From: GCA-2401735 sp051252095
GTDB taxonomy: Bacteria > Pseudomonadota > Gammaproteobacteria > Burkholderiales > Methylophilaceae
Direction of reading: 5' to 3'
NCBI GenBank assembly: GCA_051252095.1
Contig: JBPOFK010000006.1
Span: 1 to 64,000 of the forward strand
DNA length: 64,000 bases
The first letter of the stretch is position 1, and each line of letters begins with the position of its first letter. Positions 25,177 through 34,147 of this stretch are shown here, in pieces. Made by a program: the position numbers and the translations under genes. The notes under the pieces were generated by a model. The model ran no database searches. It saw only the letters and a program-made list of their open reading frames with translations, and was not told the origin of the DNA.

Positions 25177-25498
25177 GTCTAAAATTTACAAGTCAGCTGA
25201 TATTGCGCCATTCATTCTTAATCAGTTAATCGAAGATTATGTTCCAGGCGATATTTACGGTTATTTTCTGATTGATGGAAAATTAGTTCCCAAATCATTA
25301 ATTGCTCGAATTAATGATTATTTATTAGACATCCAATTTGAATACGGCGACGTTTGGGTTATTGAAAAACTATTGGGTGAAGAACTTTGGGCCTCGCTTA
25401 ATGAGGATGAGCAAAGCGTAGCTGGAGCCTGTGTCTTGATCATTATTGAGAATGGCTACGCAATACCAGTACCAGATGAGCTTGAACACAAACATTAA
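25166..25498 (+). CDS. Small acidic protein, tandem paralogue 2
   Basis: A 110-residue acidic protein, the paralogue of the gene upstream and overlapping its end. ATG at 25166 is used; ATG 25160 two codons earlier is possible. No domain is recognised. The overlap and shared pattern suggest a small operon whose products may form a heteromer. Confidence 0.6.
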   Translation: MTIESKIYKSADIAPFILNQLIEDYVPGDIYGYFLIDGKLVPKSLIARINDYLLDIQFEYGDVWVIEKLLGEELWASLNEDEQSVAGACVLIIIENGYAIPVPDELEHKH

Positions 25499-25500
25499 TA

Positions 25501-25514
25501 GCCTGATGTCAGGC
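25501..25514. terminator. Short hairpin after paralogue 2
   Basis: GCCTGA-TG-TCAGGC, six perfect pairs directly after the stop codon, without a T-run. A weak terminator at best. Confidence 0.35.
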
Positions 25515-25529
25515 GGTAGTTAATAAGTA

Positions 25530-25629
25530 AAAGCGAGGCATAAAACGAAGCTATGCTGATAGCAAGTAATCAGCGGCTGGGGCGTTTATGTACATGACCA
25601 CCAATCTTCCCGTTGTGTTTTCTCGCTTT
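25530..25629. ncRNA. Candidate structured RNA in the island
   Basis: Three nested complementary pairs: AAAGCGAG (25530-25537) with CTCGCTTT (25622-25629), AAACG (25543-25547) with CGTTT (25583-25587), and GCTGAT (25555-25560) with ATCAGC (25569-25574). No open frame of note crosses it. Not matched to a known family. Confidence 0.3.
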
Positions 25630-25696
25630 AACGTTGCGGTTTTTATGGCACCTTATATGAGGTAAACATCATTCATATTATTAAAGGAGCAGCGCC

Positions 25697-26116
25697 ATGA
25701 AAGCAGCAACAATACAACAAACCATTCGCACCATCAAAACAAACACCTGCAAGTCACTATCCAGCAAAAGCAAGTTGGAATATCAAATCGGCTGTCTAGG
25801 CGATTCTGACCTATCTATCCGTATCACTAAAAATTCAGGTGGCGGTTGGTACTCTGGTGAATGGATTTCAATTAAACGCATCATTGGTGCATTGGAATCA
25901 AGTAATCAACCTTTAACCTCCTATGCCATTCAAACACTCTTCAATGGTAAGTCAGTCAATACAGCCGCTTTTCTGTTTGCGACCCTTAAAGAAGAAGGCT
26001 TACTTGTAGCGAGTACCGACAACCCAAGAACTTATGTATTGCAACCAGTTGGCCCTTTTGTGCAAACACTCAAATCACTCGCTAAATCACCTGAATCTAG
26101 CAACGCAAAATCCTAA
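25697..26116 (+). CDS. Island-borne hypothetical protein
   Basis: A 139-residue basic protein with LSIRITKNSGGGWYSGEWISIKRIIGALE in the middle and a possible winged-helix region (YAIQTLFNGKSVNTAAFLFATLKEEGLLVAS). This suggests a DNA-associated protein, but I do not recognise the family. ATG at 25697 follows AAAGGAG. It lies in a run of plasmid-like genes before the DUF3631 gene. Confidence 0.6.
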   Translation: MKAATIQQTIRTIKTNTCKSLSSKSKLEYQIGCLGDSDLSIRITKNSGGGWYSGEWISIKRIIGALESSNQPLTSYAIQTLFNGKSVNTAAFLFATLKEEGLLVASTDNPRTYVLQPVGPFVQTLKSLAKSPESSNAKS

Positions 26117-26310
26117 GCTAATAAACCTTCTTTTTAGTTTAGTTGTACTTCAAGTCCGCGTCTCTAAATTTTCAAACACCCTGAAACACCAAGCCCAGCA
26201 AGGGCTTCTCAACTTTACTTAATTCTGCATTGCTAATACCGACCCCAATACCGACCTTGCGCGGGATTTATGGGGAATTTCATCAATTTATCTTAACTCT
26301 GGAGTGATCA

Positions 26311-26526
26311 ATGACGTTGTTGTCATCTTTTTTTATTTTATTAGTCATCGGCATTTTGTGTCTTTGCTTCAAATCGACGCGAATGCTTGGTGTTACTGGC
26401 CTCACCTTACTTTTCCTCGTTTTCCCGCTCGCATTCCTTTTGTTTTTCATATTGGGATGCATTTTTATTTACTTCAACAAGAAATGGAGACTTCGCTATT
26501 ATGTGCAATCCAAACTACCTCGCTAA
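26311..26526 (+). CDS. Small two-helix membrane protein
   Basis: A 71-residue protein with two hydrophobic helices (about 5-20 and 28-54) and a basic C-terminus. GGAGTG precedes ATG at 26311. It overlaps the start of the next small gene by 26 bases in another frame. Function unknown. Confidence 0.5.
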   Translation: MTLLSSFFILLVIGILCLCFKSTRMLGVTGLTLLFLVFPLAFLLFFILGCIFIYFNKKWRLRYYVQSKLPR

Positions 26527-26650
26527 TGCAGTTGAAACCGTCTTATCGTTAGACTTACCAGACCATTTATTTTCTGTTGCCATCGCTGATCAAGCTAAAC
26601 TTTTAGCTGGATTTGATGCAGAAGAATTGTGGCTTGATACATTTGACTGA
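26501..26650 (+). CDS. Short acidic hypothetical protein
   Basis: A 49-residue acidic protein beginning MCNPNYLANAVETVLSLDLP. The longer frame from 26387 is out of phase with the membrane protein and its first 38 residues look random, so the internal ATG at 26501, with GGAGA upstream, is chosen. Family not recognised. Confidence 0.45.
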   Translation: MCNPNYLANAVETVLSLDLPDHLFSVAIADQAKLLAGFDAEELWLDTFD

Positions 26651-27285
26651 CCCTCCCCTCCAAAATATCCGCAACATCCGCAACGCTCTCTGTCTGCCAT
26701 AGTGCGCATGCAAAAGCGCGTTGCGGATTTCCCACACGGTGACAAAACAGCCTATGTTTCGCCACAACATTTACACCGAATCACTCCCGCAACGCCGCAA
26801 GCCATGCCCACCATCAAATGTTGCGTGTGGCGGCAATTTCACCCTCCGCAGCACCCATAAAAACAGAATCCCAGAAACACAATCTATCTCATTATTTTTT
26901 ACAAAAAAGCTTGACTTACCGACATACCAAGACTAAGGTTTCATTTGCGTAAAATTACTTTTTTACCTTTATTATCAATATGTTATAAACGTTTTTCAAG
27001 TGGGAAGTGACTTTAAATGTATACCTAAAAATACAATCAGTCATTAAGACGTCAATGTCTTGAAATAAACAATATCAAAGGGAAACCGCTTAATTGTGGA
27101 TCCTGATTTTTTACAGTTAATTAGGAGTTATAAAGTGGATAAGAAACTAAATTTAATGATTATCAGCATTACTAACGCCGTTAAATATTTTTACGGCGTT
27201 ACCACGAAAAATGTATCAAGAATGAAAACCGATTCTAGGTTCTTTAGGGATGCATTTGTATGGATTCCAAACATTAAGGAGAACT
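26651..27285. other. Non-coding stretch with GC-richer inverted repeats
   Basis: Contains the GCAACG repeats described separately (26676-26728), then AT-rich DNA before the DUF3631 gene. A 71-codon frame at 26721 and a 76-codon frame at 27096 lack coding character. Confidence 0.45.
26676..26728. repeat. Inverted ATCCGCAACG repeat upstream of DUF3631 gene
   Basis: Two tandem ATCCGCAAC words near 26667-26686 face CGTTGCGGAT at about 26719-26728. More CGCAACG-type words follow near 26787. This could be a binding site or origin-like element for the DUF3631/primase-type module. Confidence 0.4.
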
Positions 27286-28614
27286 ATGTCTACGAAAGAA
27301 ACAGAGACAAGTGTCAGCGAGCCTGATGCTAATAAGTCTGAGGTTATTAAGCCTGAGGCAGACACACATTCAACAATAAAAAAAGAGATATTAGAGAGTC
27401 AAAAATTTCGGGAAAATTTACCCTTCCCCGTATACAAGCCACACAAACAGCCTGTTGAGCTTGCATCGATACTAGATGAAGTCTCAACCACTATTCGTAA
27501 ACTCGTCATACTCGAAAGAGAGCAGGCTGAGACCGCTGCATTGTGGATTGTCCACACCTACATAGTTAATGTTTTCAGCATATCGCCATTACTCATTATC
27601 AATGCCCCTGAAAGAGCTTGTGCCAAAACCCTCTTTCAAACAGTCATTGCTGACATGTCATTTAAGCCATTATCAGCATCCAATGTGACGCCTTCTTCGT
27701 TATTTCGCTCTATAGAATTGTGGCAACCGACCATGTTCTTTGATGAGGCCGACACCTTCTTTAAAGAGAACAACGATCTTAAAGGCATGGTGAATGCTGG
27801 TAATAGTAAAAAGAATGGTTTTGTATTACGCAGTGAAGCAGTTGGTGATAGCTTTGAACCACGTAAATTCTCTGTATTTGGTGCCAAATCAATCGCGGGT
27901 ATTGCACTGGAAAAACATCTACCAGATGCAACATTAAGTCGGGGCATTATTTTCAAAATGCGCAGAAAATTGCCCGATGAGTCAGTCACCAGATTACGTG
28001 ATGTAGATCCAAAGTTATTTAAAACCTTCTCATCCAAGCTCATGCGCATTGCAATTGATTATTGTGATGAAATCAATACTGCAAGGCCAGAGTTGCCAAA
28101 AGAATTAAGTGACAGAGCGCAAGATAATTGGGAGCCTCTCTTGGCCATTGCATCCTGTGCAAGTGAGGAGTGGCTTCAGCGTGCAACAGCTGCTGCTTTG
28201 AAATTATCCAGTGCCAGCAATGAGAGTATGAGTACTGGTAATGAGTTGCTATCTGATATTCAGTATATTTTTGAGAGTAAGAGTCCAGAAGGTCAATCTC
28301 TTGAAAAAATCAGTACAGTCAATCTCATTGAACAACTCTCACTGATCCATGATGGACCTTGGAAAACTTTCAACAATGGCCATGAAATATCACCTCGGCA
28401 GTTATCAAAACAACTGAGTTATTACGACATCAAACCTAAGACTGTTCGCATAGGAGCTTACGACACGCCTAAAGGTTACTCGCTGGATCAGTTTACTGAT
28501 GCTTTTTCTCGATACCTTACACCCTCTATGCCCGAAGAGATTGATGACTCGCTAGCGGCACCTGAGCACAACAAACCTGATTTAGGTTCTAGTCAACATG
28601 ATCCTGATTATTAA
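27286..28614 (+). CDS. DUF3631-domain protein (phage/plasmid primase-helicase associated)
   Basis: A 442-residue protein with a charged N-terminus, then a domain resembling the DUF3631 part of phage and plasmid primase-polymerase proteins: LLIINAPERACAKTLFQTVIADM (P-loop-like position but lacking a clean GKT), MFFDEADTFF, GFVLRS and LPDATLSRGIIFKMRRK. It ends with a low-complexity acidic tail. ATG at 27286 follows AAGGAG. It precedes the integrase by 29 bases; together they look like the replication/integration module of the island. Confidence 0.75.
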   Translation: MSTKETETSVSEPDANKSEVIKPEADTHSTIKKEILESQKFRENLPFPVYKPHKQPVELASILDEVSTTIRKLVILEREQAETAALWIVHTYIVNVFSISPLLIINAPERACAKTLFQTVIADMSFKPLSASNVTPSSLFRSIELWQPTMFFDEADTFFKENNDLKGMVNAGNSKKNGFVLRSEAVGDSFEPRKFSVFGAKSIAGIALEKHLPDATLSRGIIFKMRRKLPDESVTRLRDVDPKLFKTFSSKLMRIAIDYCDEINTARPELPKELSDRAQDNWEPLLAIASCASEEWLQRATAAALKLSSASNESMSTGNELLSDIQYIFESKSPEGQSLEKISTVNLIEQLSLIHDGPWKTFNNGHEISPRQLSKQLSYYDIKPKTVRIGAYDTPKGYSLDQFTDAFSRYLTPSMPEEIDDSLAAPEHNKPDLGSSQHDPDY

Positions 28615-28643
28615 ATTTTTAAACTACTTTGAAGGAGGTACTG

Positions 28644-29858
28644 ATGGCAGTCGTTAAACTGATGGCAAACACATTACACACATTAAAATGCCCACAAGGC
28701 AAAAGACGCATTGAATACTGCGACTCTGAAGAACCTGGCTTATACCTTTTAGTTAGTGACAAAGGTCAACGCACATTCTTCTGGCGTACTAAAGTTGATG
28801 GCAAAACAACGCATCACAAAATTGGTCGTATTTCTGATATTACTTTAGTTGATGCTCGTGCTGAAGTGAAACGTTTGAAAGAGGAGCAAGCACTTTCTGC
28901 TGGTCAAGGTAATTTATCAGTCGATGCAATCAACAAAGCATCCATGACCATGAATGCTTTCTGGGAAAAAGAGTATTACCCTTTCGCACAATCGACTGTA
29001 CCGAGGTCCGTCAAAAGATTGGAGCAACTGTGGCGCTTAAGAATCCAACCACGATTTGGTCATGTGAAACTGCGTGACATGAACTCGCGTGAAATCCAAA
29101 GCTTTTTGATGGACTTGCGTAATAAAGAAAAAATGTCCCCCGCAACCTGTGATTATCATGGCGCGCTGCTGAAAAGACTTTCGACTTGTAGTGTACGCTG
29201 GGAGTATCTTGAAGTTGGCTTTGCACGAAACATTCAACTTTTCCATGAGCAGAACGGTGTGGAGAATATTCTAACCGACCAGCAACTGCGAAATTTGCTT
29301 GAAGTCTTGCATACAGATAGCAATCGCCGAGTGTGCCAGATTGCCTTGCTTTTGCTTAGTACTGGCGCACGCTTATCGGAAGCGCTGAAAGCAAAGTGGT
29401 CGGATATAGATGTAAAGAGGAAGCTCTGGATTGTACCTGCTGAAAACTCAAAGTCTAAGCGCACTCGCTCTATTCCACTTTCTGATAGTGCGCTTGATGT
29501 CTTAAAGCAAGTTGAAAGGCAAAACTCCGACCAATATGTGTTTACTAATCATAAAACTGGTAAGCCTTACATCAATATCTTCAGGCCTTGGGATCGCATT
29601 AGACGAAAGGTGGGGTTAGGGTTTTTACGATGTCACGACCTACGTCACAATTTTGCGAGTTATTGCGTGAACAATGGTCGCAGTCTTTACGAAGTCAGTA
29701 AATTGCTTGGTCATGCGGACACTAGGACGACAATCCGTTACTCACATTTGAATGAAAAAACGTTATTGGAAGCTTCTAATTCTGTATCCAGTAAAATTTC
29801 AGATGTGATGCAGATGGAGCCAACAGCAGTGCCTACAGTTGAAACTGTGGATTCGTAA
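28644..29858 (+). CDS. P4-type tyrosine integrase
   Basis: A 404-residue integrase. It has the N-terminal arm-type domain (DUF4102-like, GLYLLVSDKGQRTFFWR...KIGRISDITLVDARAEVKRL), a core-binding domain, and a catalytic domain with STGARLSEAL (Arg), ENSKSKRTRSIPL (Lys), HDLRHNFASY (His-x-x-Arg), LGHADTRTTIRYSH (His/Tyr). Start ATG 28644 follows AAGGAGGT. Many such enzymes target tRNA genes. It is not next to a tRNA-Phe half; the nearest right end is the orphan type B at 30.6 kb. Confidence 0.93.
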   Translation: MAVVKLMANTLHTLKCPQGKRRIEYCDSEEPGLYLLVSDKGQRTFFWRTKVDGKTTHHKIGRISDITLVDARAEVKRLKEEQALSAGQGNLSVDAINKASMTMNAFWEKEYYPFAQSTVPRSVKRLEQLWRLRIQPRFGHVKLRDMNSREIQSFLMDLRNKEKMSPATCDYHGALLKRLSTCSVRWEYLEVGFARNIQLFHEQNGVENILTDQQLRNLLEVLHTDSNRRVCQIALLLLSTGARLSEALKAKWSDIDVKRKLWIVPAENSKSKRTRSIPLSDSALDVLKQVERQNSDQYVFTNHKTGKPYINIFRPWDRIRRKVGLGFLRCHDLRHNFASYCVNNGRSLYEVSKLLGHADTRTTIRYSHLNEKTLLEASNSVSSKISDVMQMEPTAVPTVETVDS

Positions 29859-30106
29859 AGTTTGGTGAAACTGGGTGGTCAGATGTGCAGAAATTTTGCT
29901 CATCTTGACCACTCGGTGAGCCATATGCATGCAATCAGGTTGCTGCCTGGCTCATCCCCTAAACCGCAAAAAAACGTCACGTCATTATCTTGCTTTATTG
30001 TTGGTTTTCAAAACTGTATTTCTTATGTGGAGACAAAGCAGACATTCAACGTTTAAATTAGAGAGCAACGATAGTCATTTTAATTGAATGATGGGTTAGA
30101 GATTAC

Positions 30107-30457
30107 TTAGAAAACCATTGCATGGTCGACCAAATACTTTCCATCTTTGTTAACTAAAACCATTTCAGCAACGAACTCACCCTGTGCTTTTGTAAATGAC
30201 TGCCTCCATACAATGGCTGCTGAATCTGGCCGCCTAAACACTGCTACAGGTTCACGCTTTAAAAAGTAACCTTTTTCAGCTTGGTAATGCTCACAGACAG
30301 CCCGAAGGTATTCTTTAGTGACTATATTTTTCATCCTGTCCGTAAAGTCTTTCGTATGTCGTTCATGATCAATTTTGGTGGAAGCGTCCATAAGATTGTC
30401 CATGATCGGATTGGCAATATCAAATATTTCTTTTTCTGACATTTTTTCAAAAGCCAT
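30107..30457 (-). CDS. Conserved hypothetical protein
   Basis: A 116-residue soluble protein beginning MAFEKMSEKEIFDIANPIMDNLM, with EHYQAEKGYFLKREPVAVFRR and a C-terminal strand pair. Its size and pattern suggest a NTF2/SnoaL-like or related small fold, but this is a guess. It stands alone between the integrase and the orphan type B end. Confidence 0.6.
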   Translation of the reverse strand: MAFEKMSEKEIFDIANPIMDNLMDASTKIDHERHTKDFTDRMKNIVTKEYLRAVCEHYQAEKGYFLKREPVAVFRRPDSAAIVWRQSFTKAQGEFVAEMVLVNKDGKYLVDHAMVF

Positions 30458-30596
30458 TGCTATTCTCCAAAGCTCTAATAGTTAATATAGTGACTAAGCG
30501 ATGAGGCTTAATTATAATAGAGGATTGCAAATGATGGTAACTTTACTGATGCGATAGATTTAATCTACGCGGACTTAATTGACACATACATTTAGT

Positions 30597-30800
30597 TTCA
30601 AAACAGAAAAACTAAAGTTCAGTTTGGTTTGGTCAAGTTCGGCGTTTTGACTCTGGAAACTCATTGATCTGGTTCAACTTTACTAGTTGGATATGCCATT
30701 TTTTGCACATTAATTCGTCATACTGGTTCGGCAATTTTAATTCAGAAAAATTTCATACAAATATCTTGTTTAAAATCTTTCACTTATCTCAGTACAAATA
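30597..30800 (+). repeat. Type B right-end sequence, orphan copy
   Basis: About 200 bases similar to 33777-33970: both begin AAACAGAAAAACTAAAGTTC and share GTTCGGCA, ACTGGTTCGG and ATCTTGTTTAAAATC. In the other copy a tRNA-Phe half follows; here the IS3 remnant region follows and no half is found. The half was probably lost. Confidence 0.75.
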
Positions 30801-30886
30801 TGGTTGAGTATATAAGTAATATCCGTTACCAATGCTTGGTCTTGGTGAGTTGGATTAAACGGCCTATTTAGCGTGTCAGGGCTAGT

Positions 30887-31245
30887 TTAATAAGCCTTAC
30901 CTCCATAATGCCTTTGTTTGCGATAGCTAACCTGTGCTTTTAAGTCACTGTTCTTCATCAATCGATAAACACGATTAATGCCAGTATGCTCACCTAAAGC
31001 GCGGATATCACTATGCACCTTACGTTAACCATACACTGCACCTGACTCTAGCCAGCATTGATTAATAAAGCTAGTTTGACGCACATTGCCTTTGTATCGA
31101 GCATAATGCGGATGTTTTAACCATGCATAAAAGCTACTGGGATGCACTTCAAGCATCTGACACAGCCATCTGGTCGGCAAACAGTCTTGATGCGCCTGAA
31201 TAAAGGCATACCTCAGTCGGTCTGCTTCGCGAAGTATGCCGCGGC
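30887..31245 (-). pseudogene. IS3-family OrfB remnant
   Basis: In the frame after an A-rich slippage run, the sequence encodes READRLRYAFIQAHQDCLPT, MLEVHPSSFYAWLKHPHYAR and, further on, GINRVYRLMKNSDLKAQVSY, the N-terminal part of an IS3-type transposase. There is an internal TAA at 31025-31027 and the whole DDE catalytic domain is missing. The transposase is dead. Confidence 0.85.
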
Positions 31246-31493
31246 TTTTTTTTTAATAAATCACGCTCTTCCATCACTCGCTTAAGTTCATTACGCAGCT
31301 TACTTAACTCAGTTTGCTCTGCACTTTTAGTCTGATGGACTGCAGAATCTGGCCAATACTTCTTAACCCATGCATATAGACTATCAACGGTAACATCCAG
31401 ACGTTTTGCAACACTGGAAGTAGAATGTCCGCCTTCTGTTATTTGTCGTACTGCTGCTAATTTAAATTCTTCTGGATAACGTTTGCCACTCAT
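31149..31493 (-). CDS. IS3-family OrfA
   Basis: A 114-residue helix-turn-helix transposase subunit: MSGKRYPEEFKLAAVRQITEGGHSTSSVAKRLDV, then a leucine-rich coiled coil ending EERDLLKK. ATG at 31493 follows AGAGGTG. The poly-A slip region at its end normally joins it to OrfB by a -1 frameshift, but OrfB here is truncated. The outer 5' end of the IS is near 31555. Confidence 0.85.
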   Translation of the reverse strand: MSGKRYPEEFKLAAVRQITEGGHSTSSVAKRLDVTVDSLYAWVKKYWPDSAVHQTKSAEQTELSKLRNELKRVMEERDLLKKKPRHTSRSRPTEVCLYSGASRLFADQMAVSDA

Positions 31494-31664
31494 CTTAAAC
31501 ACCTCTCTTTTAGTTACCATTATTAAGGCTTAAAGGTGTCTAGTAAACTAGTGGCGATTCAGCATCAACTTCTAGTTCGATAAATTATCAGTCCTTTGCG
31601 CTAGACTTAAGCCAAGCTAGTAAATCATCAACATTTTCATCTTATTGAATGAGGCTCTGAAAAG

Positions 31665-33632
31665 TTAATAATTGTTACTTTGTGTAAAACTATCAAGACT
31701 CGCTTCAAACTCAGCAAGCGGCATTGGTTTTCCAAAAAGATAGCCCTGATAGGCATGACAGCCATACTCACTGAGTAGTTTGCGCTGCATCTCTGTTTCT
31801 ACTCCTTCTGCAATGACATTCAATCCCAGGTTTTTTCCCATTGCAATTATCGTTTGTGCGATAAACCTGTCATCATTGTTGGTATCAATATCACTCACAA
31901 AACTTTGGTCAATTTTTAGTTCATCAAGGGGTAGTTTTTTAAGTACAGATAAGGATGAGTATCCTGTTCCAAAATCATCTAAAGAAAATGATATGCCCTC
32001 TTTTTGCAACAAGTTCATTTTCTTAATCACGGTATCCATATTTTGTAAGATAATGCTCTCAGTTAGCTCTAATTTTAGGAGTTTAGGATTACACTTAGTG
32101 GCTCTGATTACTTTGATTACAGTATCTACAAAATCAGGTTGATTGAATTGAAGTGCACTTACATTTACAGAGAGTTTAAGTTTGTTTTTTAATGATGAAT
32201 GTTCCCATAATTTAAGCTGGCTACAAGCTTGAGCTAACAGCCATGTGCCAATATTAATAATTTCACCTGATTCTTCTGCAATTGGAATAAACACTGCTGG
32301 TTGTATAAAACCTAAAGCAGGATGATTCCAACGCAATAACACTTCAGCTCCAATACTGTTGTTGTATTGATCAGATTGTATTTGATAGTAGAGAAAAAGC
32401 TGATTATTCTCCAATGCAATTTTTAAGTCGCTTTCTATCGCAGCACGTTCTTGTAAATCTGGATTCAATTTCTCATCATAAAACTGTAATGTGCTTTTCC
32501 TTCCTAATCTTTTTGCCTGATACATCGCAATATCAGCTCGCCTCAATACTTCAGTTTCATCAAATTCTTCCCCGAGAAAGACGCATATTCCTATACTTGG
32601 GCTAGTGCGGTAGTAATAGCTATCTAGCTTGAATGATTGTGCTAGCGCATTAATTAACTTTTCTGCGATTAATTTACATGTTTGGCTTGCCTTTAATTTT
32701 TTGTAACCTAAATCAGAAATGACGACGACAAATTCATCACCACCAACTCTTGCAATAAAGTCATCTGGTCTTAAACTTTCCTGTAAGCGCTGTGCAACTT
32801 GTTGAAGTAGTAGATCACCAGCATTATGTCCTCTTATGTCGTTAATATTTTTAAAATCATCTAAGTCTAAAAATAACACTGCACCAAAACACTTGGTTTC
32901 TTCACAAGAAGAAAAAACCTGATTTAGGTAATCTGACAGTAATCTTCTATTCGGTAAATTAGTTAACACGTCATAGTAAGCAAGTTTATTTACTCTTTCA
33001 TTATCATGGCTGGCAGCTACTCTAAGAGTGATGTTGTCTCGCAAACTTTTTGCTAATTCACGACCTGCTAGCGTAATGTAAATTATGAATACCACGAAAA
33101 GTACAGCAATTACTACTGTGAATGTACTACCGTTAGAGATTAGTCGATATACAGTGGGTAATAATAGAGCTGTTACGAATAAATTCGAACATATCATATC
33201 TATTGAATAAACAATGACTGCACCGCCTGAGACGCCTACTAGTGCGAAAATCAGAAATGATTGATGAGCAATGTCTGAGGGGAAAAGTAGAACTCCTGAC
33301 ATGCCCCATGCAAATCCGCAGAATCCACTAAAAATCCGAAACAGTTGTAACCATTTTGCTACATCTTGTTCACTGTTAATGGATTTATGATATTTAGAGG
33401 TTAGGACTGTACGCGACACATATGCCAGCACAAAAATTATGACCCAAATAATTATATTAGTCTGATCAATAAGTTTATATTGCACCAGCAATAGAGAAAC
33501 AGCTACAACAATTGATGCCAATAACGATCTGTTGTGGCTTTTGAACAGTAAATTAGCTACTTCTCTGTCGAGCCCCAGTGGTTTTGAACTATCTTGGTTT
33601 CTTATTTTTTTCATAGCTACAAAGCATGACAA
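31665..33632 (-). CDS. Membrane GGDEF-EAL c-di-GMP enzyme
   Basis: A 655-residue protein. Five to six N-terminal helices (about 35-195) are followed by a GGDEF domain with VGGDEF and an inhibitory-site RPDD five residues before it, then an EAL domain with EVLLRWNHP, the DDFGTGYSSL metal segment and AEGVETE. Both activities look intact. It lies between the IS3 remnant and the type B end before tRNA-Phe half 2. A start at Met7 (33614) is equally possible. Confidence 0.9.
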   Translation of the reverse strand: MSCFVAMKKIRNQDSSKPLGLDREVANLLFKSHNRSLLASIVVAVSLLLVQYKLIDQTNIIIWVIIFVLAYVSRTVLTSKYHKSINSEQDVAKWLQLFRIFSGFCGFAWGMSGVLLFPSDIAHQSFLIFALVGVSGGAVIVYSIDMICSNLFVTALLLPTVYRLISNGSTFTVVIAVLFVVFIIYITLAGRELAKSLRDNITLRVAASHDNERVNKLAYYDVLTNLPNRRLLSDYLNQVFSSCEETKCFGAVLFLDLDDFKNINDIRGHNAGDLLLQQVAQRLQESLRPDDFIARVGGDEFVVVISDLGYKKLKASQTCKLIAEKLINALAQSFKLDSYYYRTSPSIGICVFLGEEFDETEVLRRADIAMYQAKRLGRKSTLQFYDEKLNPDLQERAAIESDLKIALENNQLFLYYQIQSDQYNNSIGAEVLLRWNHPALGFIQPAVFIPIAEESGEIINIGTWLLAQACSQLKLWEHSSLKNKLKLSVNVSALQFNQPDFVDTVIKVIRATKCNPKLLKLELTESIILQNMDTVIKKMNLLQKEGISFSLDDFGTGYSSLSVLKKLPLDELKIDQSFVSDIDTNNDDRFIAQTIIAMGKNLGLNVIAEGVETEMQRKLLSEYGCHAYQGYLFGKPMPLAEFEASLDSFTQSNNY

Positions 33633-33776
33633 AACTAAATACTAACATCCAATAAAACTTTTGTGGCTATAGCTATATTACTGTATTGAAATTGCAAATA
33701 ATAATTTAATTAGAATAAATTAACTACCACTACTGAATCGCTACTAATTTTGTAGGCATTTATCATCCATTTCAAT

Positions 33777-33982
33777 CTTAAAACAGAAAAACTAAAGTTC
33801 GGTTTAGTTCGGCACTGTGACTTGGGAAACTCATTGATCTCAATCAACTTTTGTAGTTCGAAATGCCATATTTTATATATTGGTTCGGCATACTGGTTCG
33901 GTAATTTTAATTCAGTAAACTTTCAAGTAAATGTCTTGTTTAAAATCTTGTACTTATTTGAACACAAAGAAAAGATTGCCTT
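33777..33982 (+). repeat. Type B right end of cargo unit 1
   Basis: Similar to 30597-30800 and, in its last part, to 50328-50405. Repeated GTTCGG words are frequent in it. It leads directly into tRNA-Phe half 2. Confidence 0.75.
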
Positions 33983-34030
33983 GGATTGAAAATCCGCGTG
34001 TCACTGGTTCAATTCCAGTTCGGGCCACCA
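33983..34030 (+). repeat. tRNA-Phe(GAA) 3' half, copy 2
   Basis: 48 bases. Match to the tRNA starts earlier than in the other copies, at GGATTGAAAATCC, so most of the anticodon stem is kept. T-arm, acceptor strand and CCA are unchanged. Confidence 0.9.
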
Positions 34031-34038
34031 ACTAAATC

Positions 34039-34066
34039 AAGCTCACAGAGATGTGGGCTTTTTTTT
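34039..34066 (+). terminator. Terminator after tRNA-Phe half 2
   Basis: AAGCTCACA, loop GAGA, TGTGGGCTT with one G-U pair, then a T-run. Confidence 0.85.
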
Positions 34067-34147
34067 GTTCATAGTGCATATTAAATAACATATTAATATA
34101 TTCTATTTATCTTAAAGATGTAGTTCTTTGCGTCGATATAACACTTT

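Larger units (their letters stand above)
16152..34030. mobile_element. Cargo unit 1: ubiquitin-like island with integrase
   Basis: A 17.9-kb unit between tRNA-Phe halves 1 and 2, with a type B right end. It holds a structured-RNA candidate, a proteasome-like gene, the Ubl-E2-E1/JAB-DUF6527 operon, regulators, plasmid-like small genes, a DUF3631 gene and a P4-type integrase, then an orphan type B end, an IS3 remnant and a GGDEF/EAL gene. The orphan end at 30.6 kb suggests two units that have merged. Confidence 0.6.
33633..34147. other. Gap holding a unit boundary
   Basis: Contains the type B end, tRNA-Phe half 2 and its terminator. No gene otherwise. Confidence 0.7.

Noticed and set aside
26721..26936. 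71-codon open frame
   Set aside because: Sits on inverted repeats, no ribosome site, random-looking product.
27096..27326. 76-codon open frame before the DUF3631 gene
   Set aside because: Begins with GTG, no ribosome site, and overlaps the well-supported start at 27286 in another frame.
29862..30056. 64-codon open frame after the integrase
   Set aside because: No ribosome site and no recognisable protein pattern.
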